Shown here: positions 1 through 9,592 of the stretch, in pieces
Layout: every line of letters begins with the position of its first letter
Numbering within the stretch: position 1 is the first letter of the stretch
Source of the DNA: Candidatus Melainabacteria bacterium
GTDB lineage: Bacteria; Cyanobacteriota; Vampirovibrionia; Obscuribacterales; Obscuribacteraceae
DNA length: 64,000 nucleotides
Direction: 5' to 3'
NCBI GenBank assembly: GCA_003963305.1
Contig: RXJR01000023.1
Coordinates: 1-64,000 of the forward strand
Program-made: the position numbers and the translations under genes
Notes under the pieces: generated by a model
What the model was told of the DNA's origin: nothing
Database searches by the model: none
Seen by the model: the letters and a program-made list of their open reading frames with translations, nothing else

Positions 1-1
1 G

Positions 2-1489
2 ACCATCGGTCTCGGACTTTTCATGGTGCTCATCGAAACGATGTACATGCGCACCAGAAAACCCGTCTACAAAATGATGGCGCTATTCTGGACGAAGGTA
101 TTTGCCGTCAACTTCGCTATCGGCGTTGCCACAGGCATCGTCATGGAATTTCAATTCGGCACAAACTGGGCCACCTATTCACGCTTTGTCGGCGACGTCT
201 TTGGATCGGCACTGGCCGCAGAAGGAATATTCGCCTTTTTTCTTGAGTCGGGATTTCTCGCCGTACTTGTTTTTGGCTGGGACAAAGTATCAGCGCGAAT
301 GCACTACTTCGCCACCTGTATGGTCTCGCTGGGCTCGATATTTTCGTCTATCTGGATTGTCATAGCAAACTCGTGGCAACAGACTCCGGCCGGCTATCAC
401 CTGGTCAAAACAGCGGAAGGATTCTGGCGTGCAGAAATTACAGATTTCTGGGCCATGGTCTTTAATCCATCCAGCGTTACCCGACTGATTCATGTCTGGT
501 TCGCCTCATTCATACTGGGAGCGCTCTTTGCGCTCAGCATCAGCGCTTTCTACATTCTCAAAAAGAAACATCTGGAATTCGCCAAACATACATTCAAGAT
601 AGCCCTCGTCTACGGAGCCTTTTTTACTTACGCTGAACTGGCATCAGGACACTTTCAAGCAGACAAGGTTGCTCATACGCAACCAGCCAAACTTGCGGCT
701 CTTGAAGCACACTTCAAGACAGGAACAGGCGGCACAGGCATGTACGTGATCGGATTTCCAGACGTGAAAGAAGAAAACGTAAAGTTTGGCATTGAAATTC
801 CAAACTTACTCAGCTTCCTCGTCTACCAGGATCTGAACAAACCGGTGAGCGGGCTGGACAAGTTTCCGAAAGAAGATCAACCACCAGTGGTGATACCATT
901 CTTCGCCTACCACTTGATGGTGGGTCTGGGAGTTTGTTTTGCAGCGCTGACAAGTCTGGGACTATTTTTCTGGAAACGCGGCTCACTGTTCGAACAGAGC
1001 TGGCTGCTATGGATGTTCGTCTTCGCGGTACTGGGTGGTTATGCAGCCAACCAGTGCGGATGGGTGGCTTGCGAAGTAGGCAGGCAGCCATGGCTGGTGT
1101 ATGGTCTTCTGCGCACCCATGACGCCGTTTCGAAAGCAATTACCGGCGACGTTGTGCTCGCCTCAATATTGATGTTCGGTGTAGTCTATTGCTTTTTGTT
1201 CGTAATTTGGGTCACTGTACTGACCGACAAAATTGTCAAAGGTCCGGAAAAAATAGAGGAAATACAAGAACACCTACCGATACCACAAGACAATGTGAGC
1301 TTCTGGAAGTTCGCCGGAGAAATAATGAAGAAGGGTTTGTATTCACTCACACCACAACCAGCAGATTCATCCGCGACACAGCAACAGGTGGATTCATCCG
1401 CCACATCGCAAGCGGCGGATTCACCCATAACTCAGCAGCAGGCAGATTCGTCCGTACCGCAAAAAACGGAGAACGCAGATGATACTTAA
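2..1489 (+). CDS. cydA: Cytochrome bd quinol oxidase subunit I (5' partial)
   Basis: Subunit I carries the three haems and the quinol site of the bd terminal oxidase in the inner membrane. It oxidises quinol and reduces O2 to water. The frame is open from base 2, and the residues before the first in-window ATG (TIGLGLF) match the family, so the true start lies upstream. Family motifs seen are a [13 protein letters not shown] block near the visible start and [12 protein letters not shown] around residue 350. The Q-loop looks short. The last 45 or so residues are an unusual hydrophilic tail of repeated ADSSATQQQ-like units. The stop overlaps the start of cydB by 11 bases, which suggests translational coupling. 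Confidence 0.96.
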   Translation, partial: TIGLGLFMVLIETMYMRTRKPVYKMMALFWTKVFAVNFAIGVATGIVMEFQFGTNWATYSRFVGDVFGSALAAEGIFAFFLESGFLAVLVFGWDKVSARMHYFATCMVSLGSIFSSIWIVIANSWQQTPAGYHLVKTAEGFWRAEITDFWAMVFNPSSVTRLIHVWFASFILGALFALSISAFYILKKKHLEFAKHTFKIALVYGAFFTYAELASGHFQADKVAHTQPAKLAALEAHFKTGTGGTGMYVIGFPDVKEENVKFGIEIPNLLSFLVYQDLNKPVSGLDKFPKEDQPPVVIPFFAYHLMVGLGVCFAALTSLGLFFWKRGSLFEQSWLLWMFVFAVLGGYAANQCGWVACEVGRQPWLVYGLLRTHDAVSKAITGDVVLASILMFGVVYCFLFVIWVTVLTDKIVKGPEKIEEIQEHLPIPQDNVSFWKFAGEIMKKGLYSLTPQPADSSATQQQVDSSATSQAADSPITQQQADSSVPQKTENADDT

Positions 1490-2495
1490 CTACATTTGGT
1501 TTGTTCTTCTGGGCGTTTTGCTCACCGCATATGGTGTGCTGGATGGATTCGATTTCGGTGTCGGTATTTTGCACTTGCGCGCCAGGACAGATGAAGAACG
1601 CCGATTGATAATCAACTCTATCGGTCCTCTCTGGGACGGGAACGAGGTCTGGCTGGTGGTTTTTGGCGGCGCACTCTTCGCTGCATTCCCGAACGCATAT
1701 GCCACCGCGCTGTCTGGATACTATGTTCCAATCATGATCATGCTCTGCGCTCTAATTTTCAGAGCAGTATCAATAGAATTCCGAAGCAAAAAGAACAGCC
1801 AAGTCTGGCGCCAGACATGGGACGTCTCCTTCTGCGTATCGAGCACGCTAGCAGCCTTCATCTTCGGTCTGATAGTGGGCAATCTGTTCATCGGTCTGCC
1901 GATCGGTGCGGACATGGAATATCACGGCCACATCCACGAGTACTTCAATCCGTACACCTTACTGGTTGGATGTTTTGCCGTTGCGGTTTGCGCCATGCAC
2001 GGTTCGATCTACCTGTATCTCAAAACTGAAGGCGAACTGCAAAAACGAGTGCACGGTTGGATGTGGCAAACCTTTGGAATTTTTCTATTCTTCTACATCC
2101 TCACCACGATCTACACGCTCGTGCAAATTCCAGAAGCTGTAATCAATTTCAAACGCTGGCCATGGGCAAGCATTGTTGTAGTTCTCAACGTGCTCGCAAT
2201 TGCCAACATTCCTCGAGCAATCTATTTAAACCGCCCCGGATACGCGTTTGTTTCATCAATATGCACACTGGCAGCCTTCACTTTCTTATTCGGAATCGCC
2301 ATGTATCCCAATTTGCTCGTCTCCAGTTTCGGACACCAGTACAACCTCAACATCTACAATTCTGCTTCCTCTCAAAAGACCCTGAGCATTATGCTCATCG
2401 TAGCCGCCTGCGGATTGCCGTTCGTTCTGAGCTACACAGCAGTGGTCTACTGGATTTTCCGAGGGAAAGTTCAGCTGGGCAAAATGAGCTATTGA
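1479..2495 (+). CDS. cydB: Cytochrome bd quinol oxidase subunit II
   Basis: Second membrane subunit of the bd oxidase, needed for assembly and haem insertion. At 338 residues it has normal length. The N-terminus carries the family signatures [11 protein letters not shown] and [12 protein letters not shown], followed by about eight hydrophobic segments. The ATG lies inside the end of cydA (11-base overlap), so the two are co-translated. No small CydX-like frame was seen directly after it. The next gene is on the opposite strand, so the operon ends here. The menaquinone gene mqnC elsewhere in the window suggests menaquinol as electron donor (inference). Confidence 0.96.
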   Translation: MILNYIWFVLLGVLLTAYGVLDGFDFGVGILHLRARTDEERRLIINSIGPLWDGNEVWLVVFGGALFAAFPNAYATALSGYYVPIMIMLCALIFRAVSIEFRSKKNSQVWRQTWDVSFCVSSTLAAFIFGLIVGNLFIGLPIGADMEYHGHIHEYFNPYTLLVGCFAVAVCAMHGSIYLYLKTEGELQKRVHGWMWQTFGIFLFFYILTTIYTLVQIPEAVINFKRWPWASIVVVLNVLAIANIPRAIYLNRPGYAFVSSICTLAAFTFLFGIAMYPNLLVSSFGHQYNLNIYNSASSQKTLSIMLIVAACGLPFVLSYTAVVYWIFRGKVQLGKMSY

Positions 2496-2515
2496 AGAGT
2501 CCTGGAGAATGACGC

Positions 2516-2962
2516 TTACTTCGGCGTATCGCTTTTTTCGTAACGGGCTTTTGTGCCTTGCTTTGGAACAGGATCTAGCTCGACATAAGTTGTCTGTTCA
2601 TCAGGCATGCGGTTGAAGGTCCACTCATCGCTCAGATCAAGAATCACAAGTTCGACCGTTGTGAAAACCTTGCAACCAGGTACGAGATGTCCGCCAAATG
2701 TCTTACCGGTTGCATCGGAAACAGCCATGTGCACATGCATCCCGGTATCAGACAATGTGCCTGTGATCGAGACGATTTCCAGCGGACCCTGTATCGTTTT
2801 CGCTTCGCTCGCACCAGCCGTGCGCAGATTCGCCACTGACAGAGAGCCAACCGCAGAAGCAATAACGCCCGCCTTGACACCACCCTCGAAGGCAATTCGT
2901 TTAAACGCGCTATGCAGTTCTTCGCCCGGTTTAAGCCGTTCAACTAGCGATTTTTGCGCCAC
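2516..2962 (-). CDS. PPC/DUF296 domain protein
   Basis: A 148-residue single-domain protein of the PPC (DUF296, COG1661) family. This is the fold found alone in bacteria and joined to AT-hooks in plants, where it forms trimers and is linked to DNA binding or nucleotide metabolism. Visible family features are the start (SLVERLKPGEEL), the central SITGTLSDTGMHVHM block and GGHLVPGCKVFTTVEL. Residues after about 120 are a short polar tail. It is convergent with cydB and 20 bases from it. A possible ribosome site (GGAGG) lies just upstream of the ATG on the minus strand. The cellular role is unknown; the family call is firm. Confidence 0.85.
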   Translation of the reverse strand: MAQKSLVERLKPGEELHSAFKRIAFEGGVKAGVIASAVGSLSVANLRTAGASEAKTIQGPLEIVSITGTLSDTGMHVHMAVSDATGKTFGGHLVPGCKVFTTVELVILDLSDEWTFNRMPDEQTTYVELDPVPKQGTKARYEKSDTPK

Positions 2963-3154
2963 CGTACCTGCCTCCTTTCAACCAAGAGAATAAGCAAAAC
3001 AGAATGCTGCATCGACTTATCCACGCATAACTCTAGAACACTGCTACGAAGGTTCTCTCCCTCCCTACATTAAAAAAGTACGGGACGCCGCCTATTCGGT
3101 AACTTTTCACCGAGCCTCCCAGTCTCAACTGAAAACACTACTGGAGGCAGAACA

Positions 3155-3598
3155 ATGAAAGGCTTACTGTTTATGGGGATACTGGGGTACGCACTCGGCA
3201 CACTTTTTGCGCCGAAGAAAGGATCCGAGCTCCGTGAAGACATCAAAAATGTAGTTGCTGACTTACGAGAAAACGGATCGGATGCGTTCTTGGATGCTCA
3301 GGCCAGAGCCTCAGAATTGCTTGACAAAGCGAATCCTACAATCGATTCAATCAAAGAAAAGGCGCTGAACATGAAAGAAGGCGCCATGCACATGAAAGAA
3401 AGTGCTATGGACAATGCCATGCAGCTTAAAGAAAGCGCCATTCAAGTAAAAGAAGGGGCGCTGAAGCTAAAAGAAAACGCTGCCAAATCCTTCCAGGACG
3501 GCTATTCAAAAGAACAGGCTGCGGCAAAACAACGCAAAATGGAAGAAGCCAACTTCGATCCATCCAATTCAGCAACGAGCACAGCCAGCAGTTTCTAA
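3155..3598 (+). CDS. YtxH-like protein with amphipathic repeats
   Basis: A 147-residue protein. Residues 1-30 fit the YtxH domain: a short glycine-rich hydrophobic segment (LLFMGILGYALGTLF) followed by the signature APKKGSELREDI. Residues 65-115 are a run of near-repeats of 7-11 residues (MKEGAM, MKESAM, LKESAI, VKEGAL, LKENAA), a pattern of long amphipathic helix as in LEA-like stress proteins. The tail is Ser/Thr-rich. A GGAGG ribosome site precedes the ATG and a strong terminator follows, so it is probably monocistronic. Related proteins are often stress-induced and membrane-associated, which is family knowledge and not shown here. Confidence 0.8.
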   Translation: MKGLLFMGILGYALGTLFAPKKGSELREDIKNVVADLRENGSDAFLDAQARASELLDKANPTIDSIKEKALNMKEGAMHMKESAMDNAMQLKESAIQVKEGALKLKENAAKSFQDGYSKEQAAAKQRKMEEANFDPSNSATSTASSF

Positions 3599-3621
3599 CG
3601 AATGCTCTAGAAATTCGACTC

Positions 3622-3650
3622 AACGAGGAAGTTCGCTTCCTCGTTTTTTC
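3622..3650 (+). terminator. Rho-independent terminator after the YtxH-like gene
   Basis: A perfect 10-base-pair stem (AACGAGGAAG with CTTCCTCGTT) is closed by a TTCG tetraloop and runs into six T. It lies 24 bases after the YtxH-like stop codon. Confidence 0.93.
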
Positions 3651-3772
3651 TGGCAAAAAGTAACAAACCGGTAACTTTTTAAGTCTAATCTTCAAGCATC
3701 GGCAAATTATGCCCGGGATGCGAACTTATTCGCACCGGCGGCTGCATTGCGCTTACTACAGGACAATTTACT

Positions 3773-4219
3773 ATGAAGAAGAAAACAAATCTCTTGGAAC
3801 TGTTGGTCTGGGCAGCGCTCGTCAGCTTCATAGCGATCGCTCCAGCGCACAGTCAGTCTGTCAACAACGGTCAGACACTCTTCGGAGATTCGACCTGGAC
3901 AGCCAACTTCGACATGGGCAGTTCGGTGGATGCAGCAGGCAATCAAGCTGACGCAGCCGACTCCAGCGGCGATACAGGCGATCAGTCGCACCGCACTTAC
4001 ACGGCACTGAAACCAATTGAACCAGCCAGGTCCCCAAAACCTGAACTCGAATATGCCCACAACGGCAATATAACGATGGGCACCATGGGCGGCATGACCT
4101 CATTTCCTTCCGGCAGCTACAGCTTCGGATTCAGTGGCGGAGGCGGATCAGCTTCGCCTTTCAACACCGGCTTGCCATCCACCTCGACGGGATCGGTTGA
4201 TCTGAATATTACGGACTAG
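3773..4219 (+). CDS. Small secreted protein, unrecognised
   Basis: I do not recognise this 148-residue protein. Residues 1-27 form a clear Sec signal peptide: basic start MKKKTN, hydrophobic core, probable cleavage after AHS. The mature part is low in charge, rich in Gly, Ser, Asp and Thr, and has no cysteine. Near the end is a glycine-rich stretch (FGFSGGGGSASPF). It could be a surface or envelope protein. An AGGA ribosome site lies about nine bases before the ATG. It stands alone between the upstream terminator and a gene-poor stretch. Confidence 0.65.
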   Translation: MKKKTNLLELLVWAALVSFIAIAPAHSQSVNNGQTLFGDSTWTANFDMGSSVDAAGNQADAADSSGDTGDQSHRTYTALKPIEPARSPKPELEYAHNGNITMGTMGGMTSFPSGSYSFGFSGGGGSASPFNTGLPSTSTGSVDLNITD

Positions 4220-4387
4220 CTAGGAAGTAACGAATCAGTAAGCCGAATCTGCCATGTGCACACTGCGGTCTTGCACCGAAAACGATTGCACCAAGAGCGC
4301 TACCAAAATAACTGCTGCCGCGCCGGGACCGAGCATGTCCGGTCACTCTGAACTCACGCGCTCTCGTACTCACCGCATCCCCTTTCC

Positions 4388-4852
4388 ATGAGAGCGCAAC
4401 GGGATAGGCGTAAGGTAAAGGTGACTTCGAAAAAGAATGGCTTGCGAAGGTTGCCGTGCTTACCTCTGCTTCTCCTCCTAGATTACCCGCCGGTGAATAA
4501 AAAACAAAAACCGCTGAGTTCGGCGGTCAACGCCAACACGAACTTTAACTCGGCGAACGCCAATAGATCAGGCAGCGCTGCAGGCGAACGAGGACCCAGA
4601 CAAACTTTCCTTCAAACACACAATACAGGTAATTCCACGGAAGATTCACTGGTTCCGGATTTCCCCCCAGCGGCGCTGGTCTGAGATTCGTCAGCAAAGA
4701 GATTCTGGAAGAACATGTCGCCCCCCGGCGACACCGTCAAAATCACGGGAGTGAAGCACATGATGAGCAATTATCCCAGTGCGGATCGAGTCGGGCGAGA
4801 TGATCCAGGCAAACTGATCGGTATCAACGCCCCTCGTAAAACCTATCCTTGA
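4388..4852 (+). pseudogene. Possible decayed gene, unrecognised
   Basis: This covers most of the otherwise empty stretch 4220-4941. A 98-codon frame runs 4388-4684. After its stop, protein-like sequence seems to continue in other frames: GLRFVSKEILEEHV near 4680-4720, then GDTVKITGVKHMMSNYPS and GKLIGINAPRKTYP up to a TGA at 4850-4852. A short open frame from the ATG at 4715 (45 codons) covers that last part. One reading is a gene broken by frameshifts, one of them near the C-run at 4720-4726. Chance open frames are a real alternative. No family was recognised. Confidence 0.25.
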
Positions 4853-4941
4853 AGCGCACGATATTAGATGAACCTTGAACGCCTGATTCGATTATCTTAG
4901 ATAGGCAATCTAGGTGCCCGCGGGAGCTTAGGTTTCAACCA

Positions 4942-6774
4942 TCACGGAGCCGCGGCCGAAACGTATTCGAGTCTGCCATTCTGTCCACGCCTGATGTTGA
5001 TCCAAGCTACGTCATCAAGCGTGTAATTCGAATCGTGAACGGAGCGAAAGCTGTCCGTTGACAACCTGCAGGCGGTGATTGTAGTTTCCTTCAGACGAGA
5101 ATCGTCGAAACGACCGCCTGTAAGATTTGTGGACGCAATTTTTGCTTTGTCTAATTTGCAATTCACAAAGAGTGTTTGAATCATGTAGCATGCATTTATG
5201 TCGGCATCAGTGAGATTGCAGTTTATGATGATTCGAGCACGACAATCTGCGCCGATTAGCTTGGCTCCTTTCAGGTTGCAGTTTGTCATTAAAACGGATT
5301 CGACGTTGCCACACGGGATCGACGTGTGTTCAGGAAACATCTTGGTGTTTTCAAATTTTGCACCGGCAAGATTACAATCCTGAAACTGAACGCCTGAAAG
5401 ATTCGCGCCGGTGAAGTCGGCACCTGATAGATCCATTTGAGCGAAAGTTAAGGGGCGACTCGTCTGACAAAATGACAGATTGGCTTTTCGAAGACTTACG
5501 TGCTTCGCACAAGCTTTCAATAATGCATCTTCCAGGCTGAATGCATCACACTCAAATAATACTTTATTGTTTGAGCTGAGTATTCGAGTGACGCCGTTCT
5601 GTGCCTTTTCATTTCGAATTGCAGGAAATTTTTGTACTTTTGATTTTGTCTGGCATAGTGTAGCGCGATTGCCTCCCAAACAGTCGATCAAGTGTGTTGA
5701 AGACAAGTCACAGTGGTTGAACCTGACGCCAGGCAGCGCGCCATTGTATATGGTGGTATTGTTCAAGTTTGCATTTGTAAAATCTGCATACGCAAATGTT
5801 AGAGAGGTGAGTCTTGCGTTGCTAAGATTCGCGCGAACGAACTTTGCATTCGAAAGACTGCCACCCCCGATATTTGAACCGGCCAAATTTGCATCTGAGA
5901 AATCTGCATTGTTTAATGGACCGTTTAGCCTGACACTAGCTCCAGTATCAGAACCTTCCTTGCAGAGATCCGTTTCGAACCGACACGCATCCCAATGACA
6001 ATGCGAAAGGTCAGTTTCCTTAAAGTTTGCGTCTTTCAATTCTACGTTTTCAAATTTGCAGTTTAAGAAATAACTGTTAGAGAAGTCCGCGCCGTTCAGA
6101 AGAAGTTTTTTGTCTGAGGACTGACCGACGAAATTTGCATTGGTGAAGTATGAATTGCGAAAGTCTGCATTGGTGAGGTTAACTGAATTTTTGCACGCTT
6201 CGTTGACTGCCTCGGTCAGAGTAATTCCCGGGCGTGCTTTGTAAATGACTTTTCCAGAGGTATCTCTGATAACCACCTCTTGCTTCGATAGACGCGCTGA
6301 ATTCTTAGCGATGTCAGCGGACAGCAGACTTTTTCCGACCGCCGCCAAGCTGAAGGTGCTTCCAGTAAAATTCTTGTTAATTCTGCGGAAGTCAGTAGAC
6401 ATGAGATTTCCGTCAAGATCAACTTCCACCAGAGTTGCGTCAGTAAATTTTGCGCCATGAAAGTCTGCATTAATCCTGCAGTCGATGAGCTGACTTCGCG
6501 AAAAATCCGCACCTGCCATTTTGGCCAATCGAAAAAACGATATCTGCAGATGTGTCAAAGTCAAACCAGAGAAGTTTGCACCTGAGAGATCCGCATCGGC
6601 GTTGCAAGCTTCCAAAATCGCTTCTTCGAGGGTGTGCGCCTTTTTTGCCCGGTAGAGAACTTTTCCATTGATGTCCAGAATTTTCAGATCCGAAGCTGGA
6701 GTCGAAAAAGATGCCGTTTGTTGTGGGTTTGCTTCTAAGGCAGAGGTCGTACTAGCCATTGCTATCGCCACCAT
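4942..6774 (-). CDS. Pentapeptide-repeat protein with three repeated header modules
   Basis: A 610-residue protein built of A(D/N)LxxAxF-type pentapeptide repeats, which fold as a right-handed quadrilateral beta-helix. The repeats are split by three copies of a non-pentapeptide header at about residues 30-58, 166-194 and 396-422. Each header reads roughly as hydrophobic-x-D-x-x-G-K-V-(L/I)-(Y/F), then (T/S)LEEAxxEAC. The Cys count is high. The first ATG (6774) gives a weak N-terminus. Upstream, the same frame without an ATG encodes a convincing signal peptide whose likely start, ATG at 6844, is one base out of frame. The protein is therefore probably exported or was before a frameshift. Function unknown. 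The nearby IS fossil marks this as a rearranged region. Confidence 0.85.
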   Translation of the reverse strand: MVAIAMASTTSALEANPQQTASFSTPASDLKILDINGKVLYRAKKAHTLEEAILEACNADADLSGANFSGLTLTHLQISFFRLAKMAGADFSRSQLIDCRINADFHGAKFTDATLVEVDLDGNLMSTDFRRINKNFTGSTFSLAAVGKSLLSADIAKNSARLSKQEVVIRDTSGKVIYKARPGITLTEAVNEACKNSVNLTNADFRNSYFTNANFVGQSSDKKLLLNGADFSNSYFLNCKFENVELKDANFKETDLSHCHWDACRFETDLCKEGSDTGASVRLNGPLNNADFSDANLAGSNIGGGSLSNAKFVRANLSNARLTSLTFAYADFTNANLNNTTIYNGALPGVRFNHCDLSSTHLIDCLGGNRATLCQTKSKVQKFPAIRNEKAQNGVTRILSSNNKVLFECDAFSLEDALLKACAKHVSLRKANLSFCQTSRPLTFAQMDLSGADFTGANLSGVQFQDCNLAGAKFENTKMFPEHTSIPCGNVESVLMTNCNLKGAKLIGADCRARIIINCNLTDADINACYMIQTLFVNCKLDKAKIASTNLTGGRFDDSRLKETTITACRLSTDSFRSVHDSNYTLDDVAWINIRRGQNGRLEYVSAAAP

Positions 6775-6917
6775 CGTGGCGATGCTCGTTGCAATCGCTG
6801 CAAGTCTTAGAACAGGATGGAAACTGGCTCTGCTAGCGCTTCATTGTTATGTTTGCACCAGGTTGTGTTTTCCTTTCCTTCGCATGCAGCAAATGTGAAT
6901 CAGAAAAATCGAAAGAA

Positions 6918-7435
6918 TCAGTCGTCTTTTGTATACATTCCTTTTTGAGCAGACATCGATAATTTGAAAACCATCGTCAGCATCGTATCTCGTGTCAGCT
7001 TGCCGCGAGTTTTAACGGTTCTCAGCCTAACGATTCGATAGGGTTTGTCGTTTGTAAATGAATCCAATGCTCCGCAGGAAAATCGAGAAATGTTAATAGC
7101 ACGTCTCGGTCTTTTGCAAGGCATTCAGTGGCTTTTGCGATATTTTGCCTCGTCGCTTTTTACAAAGCGATCGAACGCCTTCTCTGTTTTCCTTAGTCTC
7201 CGCCATCCAGACCTGATGCAGGTTTTCCTTGGCGCGAGCATGAATATGTTTCAGTAATTTCCAAAACATTTACTGTTCTGTGCATCCAGCACCGCTACCA
7301 ACGCGTATCGCCAAATACTTGTGGCAGAGCTTTCCAGAACCCGAGAGATCCATAACCTACTGCAAGTTCTGGAATGGTTTTAACCCCAACCGCTTCAACT
7401 CATTCAACGCTTCCAGCCATGATTGCTCGCTTTGC
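6918..7435 (-). pseudogene. Decayed IS256-family (mutator) transposase
   Basis: Minus-strand fragments in several frames follow the usual order of an IS256-family transposase. In order they are SEQSWLEALNELKRLGL (about 7430), ELAVGYGSLGFWKALPQVF, RCWMHRTVNV, ARAKENLHQVWMAET, KAFDRFVKSDEAKY, DRDVLLTFLDFPAEHW with TTNPIES, and finally VRLRTVKTRGKLTRDTM and AMVFKL-like sequence ending at 6918. There are at least three frameshifts, an in-frame TAG between GDTRW and RCWMH, and a short deletion after IES. In the LAVGDG-type motif, which normally holds a catalytic Asp, this copy has Tyr. The N-terminal third is not recognisable and no terminal inverted repeats were found. The element is dead. The open frames on the plus strand here are its shadows. 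Confidence 0.85.
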
Positions 7436-7621
7436 TGGCTAAATCGTCCGGAACGTCTCGGTGAGCTAATTCAAGGAATTAAATTCGTTGATGGTATCCA
7501 ACAAGAAATCGCTGCCTAAAATTTTCCAGAACACAACATTTGAAACAATCCCCTTTTGCAAAATAGCACCCCTAATCGATACTTCAAAGTTCTAGTTATT
7601 TTCTGACGATCCCGACCAAAC

Positions 7622-8248
7622 CTACGAGGCAAAACGTAGAATCAATTCAGTCGAACCGCATGCGCTCATTTGATGGACTCTGCGCAAAGTTTTCTCCGCA
7701 CGAGAACAGACATAGGGATTTGTATCAGTCGTCAGTGCGCTAAGGACAGCTTCGGGAAGATTAGCGTTTTCGGACAGTCTATACCTGACGTCCGGATCTG
7801 GATCTTTAACCAAGTTGTATAGCACCGCTAATGGCGTGTTAGGATTTTCCGAAACGGCGGACCGAACGCTGGAATCACTATGATAAGAGAGCTTCAACAA
7901 AGTCGGTCGCGACGTATTGGAGTTCTCTGCAATACGTTCCAGTACGCAAGAATCTCCATAGAGCGAGAGTGCATCTAGTATTTTTGCGGGAGTAGACGGA
8001 TGCCTGGCCAGGATGAGCCGGACATTAACCAAGTCGGCGTCCGTTAATGGGTTAGACGCTGCATCCCAAGTACTGCAATGTCGCAATATTCTCTGTAAAA
8101 CTTTCACTGCCCCCGGCTCATCGAAAAACGCCTGGCAGACTAAGCCGAGAGCTTCCTTAAACTGTCCAGGGGAGGACCATTGAAATTCTTTTAAGAAGTC
8201 GACTACGTCGTTGAAACCATTAAAGCTGGAAAGAAAAGAAGAAACCAT
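7622..8248 (-). CDS. LRV/HEAT-like repeat protein
   Basis: A 208-residue soluble protein. From about residue 75 to 190 it holds four or five helical repeats of about 23-25 residues, with the pattern (A/S)xxxNTPxxxLxxLxxDxDxxVRxxxxxN. Examples are ARHPSTPAKILDALS, AENSNTSRPTLLKLS, SENPNTPLAVLYNLV and SENANLPEAVLSALT. This fits leucine-rich-repeat-variant or HEAT-type solenoids, which bind proteins. The first 70 residues are a separate, unrecognised helical region. There is no signal peptide. It stands alone between the IS fossil and the kinase/regulator pair. The partner is unknown. Confidence 0.7.
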   Translation of the reverse strand: MVSSFLSSFNGFNDVVDFLKEFQWSSPGQFKEALGLVCQAFFDEPGAVKVLQRILRHCSTWDAASNPLTDADLVNVRLILARHPSTPAKILDALSLYGDSCVLERIAENSNTSRPTLLKLSYHSDSSVRSAVSENPNTPLAVLYNLVKDPDPDVRYRLSENANLPEAVLSALTTDTNPYVCSRAEKTLRRVHQMSACGSTELILRFAS

Positions 8249-8344
8249 GACTAACCACCTCGATCAGAAGAACACAATTTCAGTATGATCGACAAATCGT
8301 GTGCGCCACGTGGAGTCCGAGATCTGCAACAGAGCGGGCATGAA

Positions 8345-9592
8345 CTACGCAACCGTGGAGATAGGCAGAGCAAGCAGAAATGTGCTGCCTGAGCCGAGTT
8401 TGCTCTTCACGAAGAGAGTTCCCTTATGGCTCTCTACAATCGCCTTAGCGATGGCCAAGCCGAGCCCGGTGCCGCCGTTTCTGCGTGAACGAGATTTATC
8501 AACACGATAGAACCGATCAAAAATTTTCGGTATATCGTGCTCAGCAATACCGATACCATTATCGGTTACGCTTACTTCGACATACGCGCCGTGTACGCGC
8601 AGCGAAATACGAACACTTCCGCCTGGATCAGTGAAAGCAAGTGCGTTATCTAGCAAATTCGTTGTCGCGCGTCGAATAGAGTCATAGTGACACCATACTT
8701 TGGCTTCAACCAGTTCGTGGGTTATTTCAACGCCCTTTGCGCCATACAAGGGAGCAAGGTCGTGTACAGTTTCGAGCACGAGATCCCCCAGTGCAACATT
8801 CTGCCTGGGCAAACCGACACTTGGCGACTCTAACTTTGCCAGCAGTAGCAAGTCCTGGCTAAGACAGGAGATCCGTTGGCACGATTCCAAGATCCCCAAT
8901 ACCCGTGGTCTGGCTTCATCGTTCTCAGCCAGGTCCATCTCGAGGGCCTCAACGTTTGCTTGGAGAACTGTTAGCGGTGTCTTTAGCTCATGTCCGGCAT
9001 CGGCAAGGAAGTTGCGAGTAAGGTCGAAACTCTTCTGCAGAGGCACAAGCGACCTCCCTGCATACATATATCCTATTGACGAGAGTGCAACCAAGAGCAA
9101 CAAAAGAGAGATGTAGCCAGTACGAGCATAAGCCACCATCGCATCATCCCGCAGGGTTGTGGGCAACGCAATTTGCAACCAGCCCAGGTCTTTACCCTGC
9201 CGAATTAGCGGTTGCGAAAGGACTCTCATGGTCTGGCGATTAATTTGTAACTCCTGTATCGTAGTTTGCTTGGCACTCAGAAATGGCACATTGAAGTCTG
9301 GACCATGTTTTTCAACGAGCTTCGCAGCGCTGTTGTAAACCTGAATCTCTGCGGTATAGGAGAAAGGCCAAGGCGTCTTGTGCTTGCGCCAACGCTGTAG
9401 ACCGGGACCGGGAGCATTCACCTCCAGAAATGGATACAGCTGGGCCGAGAGCTGCTTCATCTGATTGTCGAGCATCACTGTCAACTGCTCGTAAAAGGCA
9501 AAACTGCTAAAGCCAGTCATTGCAAAACAAACTACAGTAATCGAACACGTAAAAAATGCCGCTAATCGCCATCTCAATCTCAAGAACATCAT
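8345..9592 (-). CDS. Sensor histidine kinase (OmpR-partner type)
   Basis: Membrane-bound sensor kinase of 415 residues that phosphorylates the response regulator encoded just upstream. A transmembrane helix at about 8-32 and another at 158-177 enclose a periplasmic sensor of about 125 residues with no recognised domain. A HisKA domain follows with the H-box DAGHELKTPLT (His201), then an HATPase_c domain with N box LLDNAL, G1 DNGIGIAE, F box FDRFYRVD and G2 GGTGLGLAIA. All catalytic motifs are intact. The start overlaps the regulator stop by four bases (ATGA), so the two are co-translated. The signal sensed cannot be told. Confidence 0.93.
   Translation of the reverse strand: MMFLRLRWRLAAFFTCSITVVCFAMTGFSSFAFYEQLTVMLDNQMKQLSAQLYPFLEVNAPGPGLQRWRKHKTPWPFSYTAEIQVYNSAAKLVEKHGPDFNVPFLSAKQTTIQELQINRQTMRVLSQPLIRQGKDLGWLQIALPTTLRDDAMVAYARTGYISLLLLLVALSSIGYMYAGRSLVPLQKSFDLTRNFLADAGHELKTPLTVLQANVEALEMDLAENDEARPRVLGILESCQRISCLSQDLLLLAKLESPSVGLPRQNVALGDLVLETVHDLAPLYGAKGVEITHELVEAKVWCHYDSIRRATTNLLDNALAFTDPGGSVRISLRVHGAYVEVSVTDNGIGIAEHDIPKIFDRFYRVDKSRSRRNGGTGLGLAIAKAIVESHKGTLFVKSKLGSGSTFLLALPISTVA

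Noticed and set aside
7280-7519. 79-residue plus-strand open frame as a gene
   Set aside because: It is the opposite strand of the decayed IS256-family transposase, whose fragments explain the open frame.
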